DNA of 64,000 nt from Turnera subulata (GCA_028386065.3 JAKUCV010006264.1:16580-80579), one strand, 5' to 3'. Counted from the stretch's first letter, positions 1-10,849 are shown. The notes: generated from the sequence alone by a model not told the origin. A program made the numbers and translations.

Positions 1-1
1 A

Positions 2-688
2 AAGAGGAAGGACCCAGGGAGTTTTTCAATTCTATGTATTGTTGACACTCTAAAAATTGACAAAGCTTTGTGTGATTTAGGGGCAAGTGTTAGCTTAATT
101 CCTCTGTCCCTTGCTAAGAGAATGTCAATTGGAGTCTTGAAACCCACCAGGATGACCCTACAGCTTGCTGACCGAAGCATCAAACATCCTATAGGGATCC
201 TGGAAGATGTCTCAGCTCGGGTTGGAAACTTGGAAATTCCGGCAGATTTTGTGGTGATGGATATGGAGGCTGATTCGGATACTCCCATCATATTGGGGAG
301 ACCTTTCCTTGCAACCGCAGGAGTTATGATTGATTGTGCACAAGGGAAGCTGACCCTCAAGGTTGGCAAGGATTTAGTGGAGTTCAACATTCGAGAGGCT
401 GCTAGAAACGAATTCAGTGCAAACATGTGCTATAAAGTTGAAGCATTAACGGACATGGTAGCAAGGGAGATTGACCAAGAAGGCCCACTCTGTGACCCAA
501 TCAATGCACTATTGACTTCCCTTATTGATGGGGCAGAACATGAGGAACAAAAAGCTTCAGAATATACTTGCTTGATCGAAGGGGACATACCAGAAACTAT
601 CCATCAAGTTTATAAGCTAGAAATTCTATCACAGAGTGACCCTGTTAATGACCATGATTTGGAACAAAGATTCCAACCAGTGGTCTAA
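2..688 (+). pseudogene. Athila-like retroviral-type aspartic protease, open but lacking its 5' part
   Basis: Reading frame is open from base 2, before the first Met at 68, so the true start is upstream. It cleaves the Gag-Pol polyprotein in the virus-like particle. The active-site motif is DLGASVSLIP near the start, followed by the family pattern RSIKHPIGILEDV, ADFVVMDME and the flap-like IILGRPFLATAG, then IDCAQGKLTLKVG. After the domain come about 85 residues of acidic linker ending at a TAA (686-688). Catalytic residues look intact. The frame continues past this stop into an integrase tail, so the ORF is a relic of a deleted polyprotein and not a free protease gene. Confidence 0.85.
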
Positions 689-839
689 GTTCTTCCTCAC
701 AGAGTAGTGAAGTAAATTGATGGCGAGCTTGCACCATTTAGGGTCAGTGGATAGCTATTTAAGCCGTATGACCCAGGGGATACAGTAGACAACAAAGTGA
801 CCCTGTTGCTCCGAGACCCTCCTTTTACTTAAACGGAAG
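689..839 (+). pseudogene. Integrase C-terminal tail remnant fused in frame after protease
   Basis: Same frame as the protease upstream. After the TAA the translation resumes with LPHRVVK, then DGELAPFRVSG and LFKPYDPGDTVDNKV, which is the pattern of the end of Athila/Tat integrases (…PFRVNGQRLKPY…). Three further in-frame stops interrupt it. About 2.5 kb normally encoding RT, RNase H and the integrase zinc finger and DDE core are missing. The assignment rests on a short but characteristic motif. Confidence 0.6.
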
Positions 840-2715
840 GGAGTCCAGCTAAGACGACGTTAAAGAAGCGCTGCTCAGGAGGCAACCTGAGATTTTAGGA
901 GGTAATATTTCAATTTATGCAGTTTTCTTTTATTTTTTTGTTTTTATTTTATTTTGCAGAAAAAAATTAAAAAAAAAAAGAGAAAGAGGAAGGACATGAC
1001 ACAAGGGCATTGGAAAGACATGACACCAACAGAAATTCCAGAGAACCATTTCTTTTCCTTCATATTTTATACTCTGTTATTTTAGTTGTGCTATATTTGG
1101 TGTTTCTTTGCACATTCCCGTGCAACAATGTCACTCTGTTCGCGTTTTAGTGTTCAGTATTGTGGTCCTTAGCCCACCCATTCCCGCCCTTATCTATTAC
1201 ACATGCAAAATTTTAGGTTTGGGGGTGTCCTTTCTTCTCATGTTATCTTGCTCTTTCCTGTTTTTATGATTTATGTGTGTTTTATTTGTTATTGCTTTGT
1301 TCCCACGTTTTTATGTTCTTTTGATCCAGTGACGACACTGTCCCGTTTAGGTTTTGGGGGGGAAATTTGCAATTTGTGGCATTATTTACTTTATGTTTGA
1401 ACTTATGTTGCATGGGCCAAAGGATATTTTTTTATTATTGTTATGGATGTCTGTTTATTTCGATTTGTACGGTGCGACTCTGTTCAGTTCTGCCTGCGTT
1501 ATTCTAGCCTAGAAGAGACCTTAACTTTATCTATTTTGAACTTACACTGAATCAGGTCTGCAAGTATACACTAAATGCCACATGATAATTGTGATTCTAG
1601 ATCACATTTCTCTAAAGTGATGTCCTTAGGATTTGAATAGTTTAGAAATTCTCAAATCTTCTAAAGGACACAATTATCCTAGAACACCTCTTACACTTTC
1701 ATTGAGGCAAAATTTTTAGCACAATCTTGACCAGAGACATGATTTAGGCCATCCTTGATTTACACTAACACTTAAACCTTAGCCTACCCTTGACCAAGTT
1801 ACCATTTGTTAGGCCCTTTGAGCCTACTTTAGATGGTCATATATTCTTTTGTTACCCACAACAACCACCTTACACCTTTGCAGCAATTTGTATGACCATC
1901 TTGAGCCTGATCAGCACACATTTTTCTTTGAAATTAACCCATACCCATTCTGTTAAGTTATTGAGTCCATATACATGCACATCAGTTCATAAAGAGCATT
2001 GAACATCGGATTTCAAAACCAACGGTCTCGCCCTGTTCAGAATTTCTGTGAAAAGAATACAAGCTGAAGCATAATTAACCCTTGCTCACTCACGAAAAAA
2101 AAAAGAGAGCAAAAAATTGAAAAAAAGAGTGAAACACGTAACACACAAAAAAAAACACAAAAACAAAAAAAATGTGTGTGCATTTGAGTTGAGCAGGGCA
2201 GATTACTCAAGAAACTTTACTGCCGACTGAACAGGGTCAGCCAGTTGAAACATCAAGTTTCTCTAGTCTTGCATGATTTGGATTCACTAATTTGACAAAC
2301 TTTTGAATACCTTTCTCCTTCCTTTGAAACACGTACCTAGCTCTGTTTCAACCCTTTGTTAAGCCTTAATGATCTCTGATTATTGATTTGTGCCCATTAG
2401 TGGAGATGCGAGTTTTGAGTTGCCTGTGGGACATTGTTTCAACTATTTGATCTCTAAGCTTATCTTTTGAAGGACTGATTGGACTAAATGTTTGTGAAGG
2501 AATCTGAATCCTGATTTTGTGTACTTTGGTGAGCTTTAGACATGTGATTTTTATGAGCAAACTTTTCAAAGGGTAGACTTTTCTGGGGCCAAATTACAGG
2601 TTGTATTTGAACAGGGTCATGCTGGTACAGGTTTGAATAGACAACATCCTTGTGCATATCCTATCTTTTTCATTGATTTTTCATGTTTAGCTTTGCTTTG
2701 GGACAAGCAAAAGTT
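840..2715 (+). other. Ath-1 3' non-coding region with internal polypurine-like module
   Basis: No convincing gene; small ORFs (65 and 70 codons) show no family motif. It holds a long T-rich tract ending in TTTTGCAG (about 920-958), which resembles a plant 3' splice site, an A-rich stretch (960-985), a GTTTGGGGG tract at about 1216-1225, and a module at 1329-1362 reading GTGACGACACTG…GTTTAGGTTTTGGGGG. The same module precedes the true polypurine tract and recurs in the other Athila copies. A second A-rich purine block lies at 2090-2175. No envelope-like ORF remains. Confidence 0.55.
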
Positions 2716-2731
2716 CAGGTTTGGGGGAATT
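2716..2731 (+). promoter_or_regulatory. Polypurine tract of Ath-1 (plus-strand primer)
   Basis: CAGGTTTGGGGGAATT lies immediately 5' of the LTR TG and is preceded by GGGACAAGCAAAAG, the same arrangement as at the other Athila 3' LTRs in the window. Confidence 0.8.
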
Positions 2732-4109
2732 TGATATGTGTGCATATCATATGCTATTTTGGAGCATAAAATACCACTTTGGTCAAGCATTCAGTTAAGA
2801 TCATATGCATGTTATTTATAATTTTTAGATTGTTTTACACTAGTTTTGCTTCCACTTATTAGTTTATGCTTTTAGGTACCTTTTGTTGCAAATTGGCTTG
2901 ATTCTTGAAGACTTGAAGCCCTTTGAAGAATTCTGGAAAGTTTGGAGCCAATTCATGAAGATTTCTTGACGATGAGTTTTCAACGGCGTCACACCATTGA
3001 AACCCGCAGACCAGAATCTGGAGCCTTATAATCCATGCGACAGAAGGATTACTTGTTCGCTAATTAATTGAGTGGCACCGACTTTATTGTTACTTTCAAG
3101 AAAATAAAAGGAATTTTTGCTGCGCCTAAAAGTGGAGAACTCCTAGAAGAAAATAATTCCTACTTTTTAGTTGTCTTAGCTAGATTCTAGGAATTAAAGT
3201 CTAGGGTTTTACTACAATAAAAGGAAGAATCACAGCAACAAAAAGGCCACGCTTTTCCTCTAGAAAATCGTCGACAGCAGCTGTGGAGAAGAAGTTCTCC
3301 AGTCTTTCTTCTTTTGTCCTTTATTTCGGTTTGTATTATGAACAAATTCTCCACTGTTGTTTTCCTTCTAGCTATGAACAAAACTCTCTTTTCTAGGTCA
3401 AGAGGGATGTAGCTACTTGATTTCTTTTATGGTTTAATTATTCCTCAAGCAACTTTTCTTATTCGTATTCTTGATTGATCTGTGTGTGCTTTATTCAACG
3501 TTAGAGACTGGCCATCTTTAGTTCTTGCTTTAGGATTTAAATCAAGTACCGACAGGAGAAGAATAAATCTGGAAAAACACAAATCAACCATAATCTAGAG
3601 ACTGAAAGGTAACAGATTATTGTGGAATTAGTAACAAGACAAAACATCATTGCTCTTAGGAATAGGTTTGATCCACGATAGTGGTAAGATTGACCTCTGA
3701 GACGAAATTATACCTCTAAAAGTTGATAGTTTCACCCTAGGTTGTTACCCATCATGAAAAGGAATAGAAAGTTGTAAGTTTTTAGCGAACAGTGTTACCC
3801 CGTTCGCGGACACGGAATAGAGTCACCATGTTAGCAGAATCTGGAGGATAATGACGGCATAAAAGGATGGAGTAGTAAACCCCGATTGATCTGGACCTTC
3901 TATAATCTGTTCTCTTTGCTTTATTTACAGCTTATCTCTGTTTATTTTTATTGTTTATCGAAATCTTAAGTCACAATCTTCAATTCATTATTTCTTTTAC
4001 TATTTTCAGCCTAACGGAGTGAGTCTGTTGATTAATTATTTTGCCTAGTCCCTGTGGGTACGACCTTGTGTGCTACTTCGATCTGTGCACTTGCAGATTT
4101 TACACATCA
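2732..4109 (+). repeat. Ath-1 3' LTR (1378 bp)
   Basis: It starts TGATATGTGTGCATATCA directly after the polypurine tract; this terminus is itself an inverted repeat (GATATG/CATATC). It ends GATTTTACACATCA. The 3' part carries the block CCCTGTGGGTACGACCTTG…TCTGTGCACTTGCAG shared with other Athila LTR ends. A possible TATA-like ACAATAAAAGG lies near 3213. No partner LTR is in the window. Confidence 0.8.
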
Positions 4110-4294
4110 GGGGGGGATTGTGTTCACCCGGATGAATCGTAACCGGGTCAAAAAAACCCGCAAAAACCGTAGAACCCGTCATGACCCGTCTGGGTTTTGA
4201 AAGGCACCAAACCGCAAGGGGTAAAAACCCGGACTGGCCTCCGGGTGGCGGTTTACAGGGTCGGGCCGGCCGGGCCGGTCCAGGTCTTATAACC
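4110..4294. other. GC-rich spacer with short inverted repeats
   Basis: The stretch is much richer in G+C than its surroundings, with repeated ACCCGG/CCGGGT and GGGCCGG words (for example GGGTCGGGCCGGCCGGGC near 4259). Both strands show ORFs of 64-101 codons here, as expected of GC-rich DNA, none with a known motif. It could be a terminal region of the adjacent MULE or a separate small transposon end. I cannot place it. Confidence 0.4.
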
Positions 4295-5309
4295 ATGGTT
4301 GTAGGAATGATATTTGAGGGCAAGAAGCAATTTAAAGACTCTGTGGACAAGTATGCGCAAAATCAACTTGGATAGCACAAAATTACTTGATCAAGAGGGG
4401 ATTGATGAGGTTGACTGTACCAGACCTCATTGCTCATTTTCGAGAAGATTTGAACCTAGATGTCCACCCATCAAAGGTGAAAAGAGCAAGACAGAAAGCC
4501 ATCAATTTTCTTTACAGAAATTGCGCCTAGAAATATGCTAGACTGCATGATTACTCTACGGCTTGTGATGCTGCAAATCCAGGGAGTAGGGTCTTTGTCA
4601 TCGATGTGACTCCATCTACCGGCAGAGATGCTTTGCCAAATGGTGAACATAGATATTGTGCCCGCCACATCTATGCAAATTAGAGAAAGAAACATAGTGG
4701 AAAGATGTGTCAGCTTTTAATGATATCTTCAAAATCAATCCAAAGTTTTGGTGTACATATTTCTTCAATCCTACATCTAAGTGTGAGATTATTGATAACA
4801 ACCTATGTGAGACATTTAACGGAAACATAATCGAGGCAAGGTGTAAGAGTATATATTCAATTCTGGAAGATGTGAGGCTATATGTGGCTGGTCGCTTAAT
4901 AAAAAATCAACTTGATGTGGCATCATGGAACGGTGACTACGGTTTAAGAATAAGGAAGAAGTTAAATGAAAATATGAAGGAAGCAAATAATTACCGAATT
5001 ATGTTCACACGTGGGATGACTTTTGAGGCGCAACACTATGCCACAAGTACACAGGGGACATAGACAAGCGCAAATGTGATTGTAAGGCATTGGGATTTAA
5101 CTGGAATCCCTTATTGCCATGCAATTATGGCCTTATATTCTCTGGATTGCAAACCTCAAGATTATATTAATCCAATGTTTCACAAGAGCAAATACATTAC
5201 CACCTATGAGTCAAGGCTAAATGGCGTACCTAGTTCACAATTTTGGCCTTCACTTGGAATGCCTTCGACTAAACCACCCCCACATGAAGTGCCAACTGGC
5301 AAAGAATAG
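4295..5309 (+). pseudogene. Mutator-like (MuDR/MURA-type) transposase, decayed
   Basis: Several frames together follow a plant MULE transposase. The N-terminal MuDR motif is VVGMIFEGKKQFKDSVDKYA (4295-4365). Next come LIAHFREDLNLDVHPSKVKRA and the segment HRYCARHIYAN (about 4650-4680). The ORF 4707-5063 holds FWCTYFFNPTSKCEIIDNNLCETFN, and 5076-5309 the SWIM zinc-finger end WDLTGIPYCHAIMALY, with its CxC part (RKCDCK) just upstream in another frame. At least one stop and two frameshifts are visible. The stretch that should carry the DDE catalytic core, between about 4610 and 4640, is reduced to almost nothing, so it cannot be an active transposase. No terminal inverted repeats were identified. 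Confidence 0.85.
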
Positions 5310-5340
5310 AAGAAAGGAACAATATGAGGTAATAGTTGAT

Positions 5341-6379
5341 GGTGTGAATACCAAAATTTGACCCATGAATATTATTCTAAAGTGAATTTTAAGTATGTCT
5401 AGGCTATGAGATTGATCAGATGATTTAATCTTTGGTTAAGGTATATTTGGAATTTATTTTAGTAGAATTCACATATTTTTAAAAATTGAACGTTTATGTG
5501 TTTGAACCTTATGATTAATGAGATGATTTAATCTTAAAATTAAAATATATATTATGGTCTAATTCAATAAAATATGTTATTTTTCAACATCTTGGGCTTC
5601 CTTATTTATTTTTAAACCAATTATATTGAGATGTTTTATTTTTGGGTTAGGAATGAAGTTGGAGGCCTAAGTTAATGGAATATGAATTCTCCAGAGCTGA
5701 ATGGCCCATAAACACATTACTTGCAGACTAATCTTAACTGTGATTTTCGTAGAAAATCATAATTAAATCATTCTTTAAAAGGTAAATGTGTTTTTGGTAT
5801 GATTTTGCACAAAATGAGGGTTTAATGTGTATCAATCAGTCATGGAAGGTTTAGGAGGAGTACTAATCAAGAAAAAAGGATTTTCCAGGTTGATTAGGGG
5901 TTAATTACACAGTTAGATCAAGTTAGGGCGGAATTAGGGTGATTAGGGATAAAAAATGGAATGAACGCGCGAAACTCAAGAAGGTCGGGCGGTCATCTCG
6001 GGATGACCGCCAAGTCTAGGTGGTCATGCTTGGATGACCGCCAGGCCTGGCTGTCATCCAGGAGATGACTGCCGGCCATGGCAGTCATGGGCCCCAGAAA
6101 GCTGATTTTTTCCAAATTTTGTTTCTAATTTGATTCTACACGGTTTCAGCCCAGAATTCTGGCCATAATTCTGATAATTAAGAGGTGCACGACCCCTACA
6201 CTCCCTAGAACTCTGTAAATAGGGCTCCCATTCACATTCAAAAGAAAGACAATCTCTTTCAAATACACCCCCATAAGTTTAGTGCTTGGAGAAACTCTAT
6301 CTCTCCAAAGTCCAGAAATATTTTTAGGCAGAAACTATGTAAAAATTTCGTGGGTAGCATCAACTAAAGAGCCGCAAGG
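5341..6379 (+). repeat. Ogre-a: truncated Tat/Ogre-like LTR
   Basis: It starts TGTGAATACCAAAATTTGACCC, matching the starts of the LTRs at 30335 and 32840, and stays alignable by eye to TTTCGTGGGTAGCATCAAC near 6365. There it is cut by the Ath-2 LTR. A run of GGCGGTCAT/ATGACCGCC inverted repeats lies at 5987-6091 and a degenerate TATA (TGTAAATAG) at 6213-6222, compared with CTATAAATAG in the LTR at 32840. The 3' third of the LTR and all internal DNA are missing. Confidence 0.75.
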
Positions 6380-8037
6380 GTGATGTCGTCTTTCTGCAAC
6401 GTAGGTTCCTGCAAGCGCACAGGGTTGTTGTAGTACTTTATCAAGGTTGTATCCACAGGGACTGGGTTGAGTCTGTTTCATTTCAATTTAAGAGAAAGTA
6501 GGCTCGAAAATAATTGAACAGGGATGGATTTGGGTGAAAGATGATTAAAATGTAAACTAGGCAGGAAAGATAAATGTAATAGATGATTATATGAGGAAGT
6601 TATCAGTTTTGGTGGATTCTTAGGCATCCGGGGTTCACATGTCCACATATAAATTGCTCGACAGCCTTAGTCACAGGCTGAGCCTGTGGGTGAGGCTGTG
6701 ACTAATGAGATGTCTTCAAGGGGCTCCCAACCTAAAGTACTATCAACGACTTTCGATCTTATTAATAGTTCCCTAAGCTTCCATCTACCCCCTGTCACTA
6801 GAGTAAATGTCTACTTAAGGATGAAGTTTAATGTTGGTGCTAATACCCACAGTCTCTCCCTATCTTCTTTCGAATGGCTAAGGAGTGAAGGCTAACTATT
6901 GTTGGTCTAGCACACCTGGCTTCTCCTTTCGATCCTTCACCAGGCTGCTACTAAATTAATAGGATTCTGCCCAATAGTCAATCAAGATTCATATTAGGAA
7001 TTGTGTTATTTTTTGACTATGTTGTCACAGACTGAGGATGTACTAGGCACAGACTGATGCTGTGCTGTGTACGGGCCGAGGCTGTTGACAAAAAAAGAGT
7101 CAATTAATAGAATCGGTTCTTGCAGGCGCTCTCAACCTATACTCCACCCATTTGCTTTCGTTCACAGGTGCCTCCCATGGTTCTCACATTCCTAATGATC
7201 TCGCATCGGTCAAACTCGGGGGTTTAAGAGTGGTGTTGAGGCTAGTTAGTTTCTAACTCTCGTAAAAAGCTAAAAACTAAGGGCTGGTTGATGTTGTTCC
7301 AGTGGTTAAGGTTTCTCCTTTCGGTCCTTCACCTAGCCACCTGTAATCATGCATGGGTTTGATCAAGACTCAGACATCGTGCAAGTTTGCAACAACCAAA
7401 ACAAGAAGGACTGGTTAAGAACATAATGCGAGAAATCTATTGCATTAAAATCAAAGACATGTTCACCCCTTCAACCTATGAAGGGGTTGTTTAGTTCATA
7501 ATCAAAATTACAAAACAGAAGGAAGTATCGAATGGCATAATGGTTTGAACAATCTGGAGGTTATGGACAACACGATTACTGCCCAGAAAGGCTGCAGAAT
7601 CATGTTTCCCTTGGACCTTTGGTGTTTCTGGGTCCCACCTCTGTTCCAGGAATTCTGTAAGTTTGAGGGGTGTCTTTGTCGATGGGATTCTCCTCTCCTC
7701 CGTGTCTTCTCCCTTCCTCCTTTGTAGGTGCAACTCCCCTGTTCTTCTTCCTCCCAACTAGCTGAAAGGTATGGGCGTTTGGGCAAGTTGGCTCATCAGT
7801 TTTCCAGCGTGTGTTGTCAGGATAGGCTTGATGGGCAACAAGTTGATTGGTGGATTGTAAGTTCCAAGGTGCCCATTGTAGAGGATAATTGTTCTTTAAG
7901 GTGGATTCCCTCTGAGTGGCATGTGCCCACTCCTTTTTCTCTGGAAAGTGCTCTGGGACGTCAGGAGAATGTTTGTTTATGTTGGTGGAGCAGGGTTATA
8001 AATTTTATATTCCTTCTGTAATTTCTAGGTTTGCAGG
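6380..8037 (-). repeat. Ath-2: Athila-like LTR, minus orientation, interrupted by Tek-1
   Basis: Read on the minus strand it ends …GACGACATCA at 6380, carrying the complement of the CAGTCCCTGTGG…GACAACCTTG block. It aligns with the reverse of the Ath-4 LTR (26800-28437) over most of its length. At 8037 it stops within TTTGCAGG, where Tek-1 begins. The expected continuation (ACGCACAGC…, as at 41630) is not found beyond Tek-1, so the rest of this LTR was lost. It contains the palindrome CACAGGCTGAGCCTGTG at 6672-6688. Confidence 0.75.
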
Positions 8038-10510
8038 TGTAACACCCCGATTTCTCGCTAATTAAGTTTTAAGGAATTTTCTTTGAATTTTTTTAAAAAT
8101 TTTATTCCCCTTTTACCCTTAAGTTTTCCGAGTCTTTTGCCAAGAAATTTATTCTTTTCCTTGGAAATATCCCTTTATTTAGGAGTTAATTCCAAGACGA
8201 GGTTGTGGTTCGAACTATTTCGAGTTTGGGCGTGAAACAGAGCTTTTGATGTAGTTTTGGTAAAACTACGTCGTTTTGGAGTTTTGGTCAAAAAAAAACT
8301 GAGAGTTGACTGGGCAGGCGGGTTGACCGCGTCTAAGCGAACGACGGGTCGTTCGACTTAGCAGGCCAACCATAGCCCCTTTCCCTCCTTCCTTCTTTTC
8401 TCTTCTCTTCTTCTCTCTCTCTTTCTTTTCTTCACGGCCGCCGCTCATTACTCCTCCCTCTCTCCCGTCTTTTCTCTCTCTCTTATCTCATCTACAAACA
8501 CACCGACACCACCATCTCATCCATCCTTCTCTTCCGCCGTGACCACCGTTTTCCCATTACTTCCCTCACTCTTTCGTCGCCGTTTAACACCTGCAGAGGA
8601 GGGGGGGCTTCTCATTCGGTTTGTGTGTTTGTGTGGTGAGGCTTGGGGTTGGATCAAGTTCATCGTTTCCGTCACTAGTGGCACAGAGTGGTTCTGGGAG
8701 GCTCGCAACATGCGTGACGGGTTCCTGGACGGAGTTCTCAAGGTCGGGACCGCCAACGCCGCCGTGCATGGGTAAGCCGTTGTTTCCTTTCTTTACTCTT
8801 CTTCCTCCCTTCTCCGTACTGCCTTGGACATTCTAGGTTTCTTATCGGGTGTGGTTCGTTGTGTCGGTTGTTCGTGCTCTCGTTGTGGGTGCTTGTGGGT
8901 GTTGTTGTGGCTGCGTTGTTGGCGGCCGGGTCCGGTGGCTGTGGACGGCAGATGCCGACAGTGGGTCTGCAGTTGCGGGTTGAGTTGGACTAGCGTGGAT
9001 AGGAACTCTCGGTGATGGATCTGCTATGGCAGACTCCAACTCCTTTTCTCGGTGAGCAATCCAACCCTCAATATGTGTTTCTTTTCGATTTATCATAGTA
9101 TGGGTATTGCTCTGTTTGTATTGGGTCTTGATTTGTGAATTTCCGGGTTGGATCTGAAGTGTTGGTGTCGATTCGGGGTTGCTGTGAAGTTTCAACGAGC
9201 TTGGTCACTGTTCCGGCGAGGATGTGACCGGATTCCGGCGAGTTTGAGTTTCTTCGGTGTCACGGGTTCCTGATCCGGCTAGCACAGTTCAGTTCCGGCG
9301 AAGCAGAATTCTCCGTTATTAAGGGTATCTTCTTCGATGACGTTGTGTAATTATTTTGTCATTCATGGCATACATTGGTTAATGTTGGCATAATTGATGT
9401 ACCGGGAACATCGGGTTAGTGAACCGCGTGCGAAGAAACGAGTGGCGTGGCCGAATTGTTTCCGACGCGGGGAGAACCCTAGGACGGCAACCATGGGCTC
9501 GGGTACAATCTAAGTGTGGATTTTAGAGAAACCGGGCCTAGGCCCAATTATGTTACGTTCTAACTTATTTGACATAATTGGATTTGATGGGGATGGGCTT
9601 TAAGCCCAAAGACATATATTGTTTTAAATGTGGACTTTGAACTGGATAAGGATGTTGGACATAGTTGGGCTTTAAGCCTGTGAATCTTAGGTCCGTGACA
9701 TGATGGGGATTTGGACCATGAGGGGGTATGGTTTCGTGAGATTTAAAAGAATTGTTTGGGCTTGCACCCCAATCTCTTATTATGGGCCTAGCGTTACGGG
9801 TTAAACTCGGGATCATATCATTGTCATGCATTATTTAATTGTCATGAACAAGCTTCTTATATGGGGTGTGTGTTCGTAGGATGTTTGGACGTAGGAATAT
9901 TGAAGCGGAGCGAGGCTTCGGCTTCGAGGCAGTTAGTATGGAACTTACATGCTTTGGCTGTGTTGTGTGCCTGACTTTGTATGTACTTCGATGCTATATT
10001 AATTGTGATGAGCTGATAATGTCATGCTAATTATTATGAGCTCATAATGCCATGTTGAGTATTTATGGGCTGGTATTGCCCTGGTTTATGATATGTGCTG
10101 TTATGCCAATATCATGTGTTCTAGTGAGCCTTAGGCTTGGTTTAGAGACTCTCTCTAGTGGCACACCTCCTGTAAACACACTTTGAAAATCACTCAATAC
10201 ATATGTCATAACTGATAATAAATAATTCAGAATAATATATGTTCTACTGTGGGGCTGTTGACCGGTAGCACCGAGTGGGAAAAAGGGTACCCCTCGGGTC
10301 CTGTTATAATAGTGAGGTATACTCACAGAGACGGCGGCGAGGGGATTGATGGGTACGCCCCTCGATTAGTATATTATTGAGAGTACCCCTCACAGAGCTG
10401 GCGCCTTGGGGATTTTTCGGGTGTACCCCTTGGTTATTTGTTGTTATCTATTTCCTTTAGTGAGAGCACCCCTCACAAAGCTGCGTAGTCAATGAGATGC
10501 TATGTTGTTA
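8038..10510 (+). repeat. Tek-1 5' LTR (3' end ill-defined)
   Basis: It begins TGTAACACCCCGATTTCTCG. Landmarks shared with the Tek-2 and Tek-3 LTRs are an ACTACGTCGTTTTGG motif near 8264, a CT-rich tract (8380-8500), GGGCCTAGGCCCA and GGGCTTTAAGCCC words (9535-9680), and the TTCTACTGTGGGGCTGTTGACCGG block (10242-10265) followed by repeated 'ACCCCTC' units to about 10480. The end is uncertain because similarity to the other Tekay LTRs stops near 10510 and no CA plus primer site follows. Confidence 0.7.
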
Positions 10511-10849
10511 ACAATGGTGCTAACACTCGATATGGGGTCAGTTCGAGATGATTTTTCCTGCTCTATGTGAAGTTGCTTTTCCAACGTGACAGAGTTATCA
10601 CTCTTCGTGGCTTGACGTTCAAGTGGTGTGTCGTTGAGATGGTACAACGTCGTCGACATGTCTTATTACCTGGTTTGAGTAATGATGGTGGCAAGTTTAT
10701 GATTGTGCATCATGCAGTATCGAAATCTGAAATTAATATCAGGTGCTGTTGTCATGCCGTTGTGGTTGTTATTTCCAAAGGAAAGTTTTATGACTGTTGG
10801 GGTTTCTGCCGATAATGATGATGATTAGGTTTGTCGAGGTGCATCGACG
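10511..10849 (+). other. Unassigned stretch between Tek-1 5' LTR and pol
   Basis: The primer site, gag and most of the protease should lie here but occupy only about 340 bases. An 82-codon ORF (10567-10815) shows no family motif. The stretch is probably a decayed junction left by a deletion of gag. Confidence 0.35.

Larger units (their letters stand above)
1..4109 (+). mobile_element. Ath-1: 3' part of an Athila-like LTR retrotransposon
   Basis: The piece enters from the left edge in mid-polyprotein and runs protease, integrase C-terminal tail, about 1.9 kb of non-coding DNA, polypurine tract and 3' LTR. RT, RNase H and the integrase core are absent: the frame passes from protease straight to the integrase tail. 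The LTR has TG...CA ends and closes with the 'CCCTGTGGGTACGACCTT...GTGCACTTGCAG' block seen in the other Athila-like LTRs of the window. The 5' half lies outside the window. Lineage assignment follows from protease and LTR style and is an inference. Confidence 0.85.

Noticed and set aside
1203..1400. Possible envelope-like small protein in Ath-1 (65 codons, hydrophobic)
   Set aside because: Short and T-rich DNA gives hydrophobic codons by chance; it overlaps the conserved polypurine module and has no family motif.
4045..4350. 101-codon minus-strand frame over the GC-rich patch
   Set aside because: It runs across the Ath-1 LTR end into GC-rich repeats and the MULE start on the other strand, with no domain.
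8539..8775. Frames of 61-79 codons in the Tek-1 LTR, repeated near 14319-14657
   Set aside because: Both strands are open in several frames, and the similarity between copies reflects the LTR pair, not coding.
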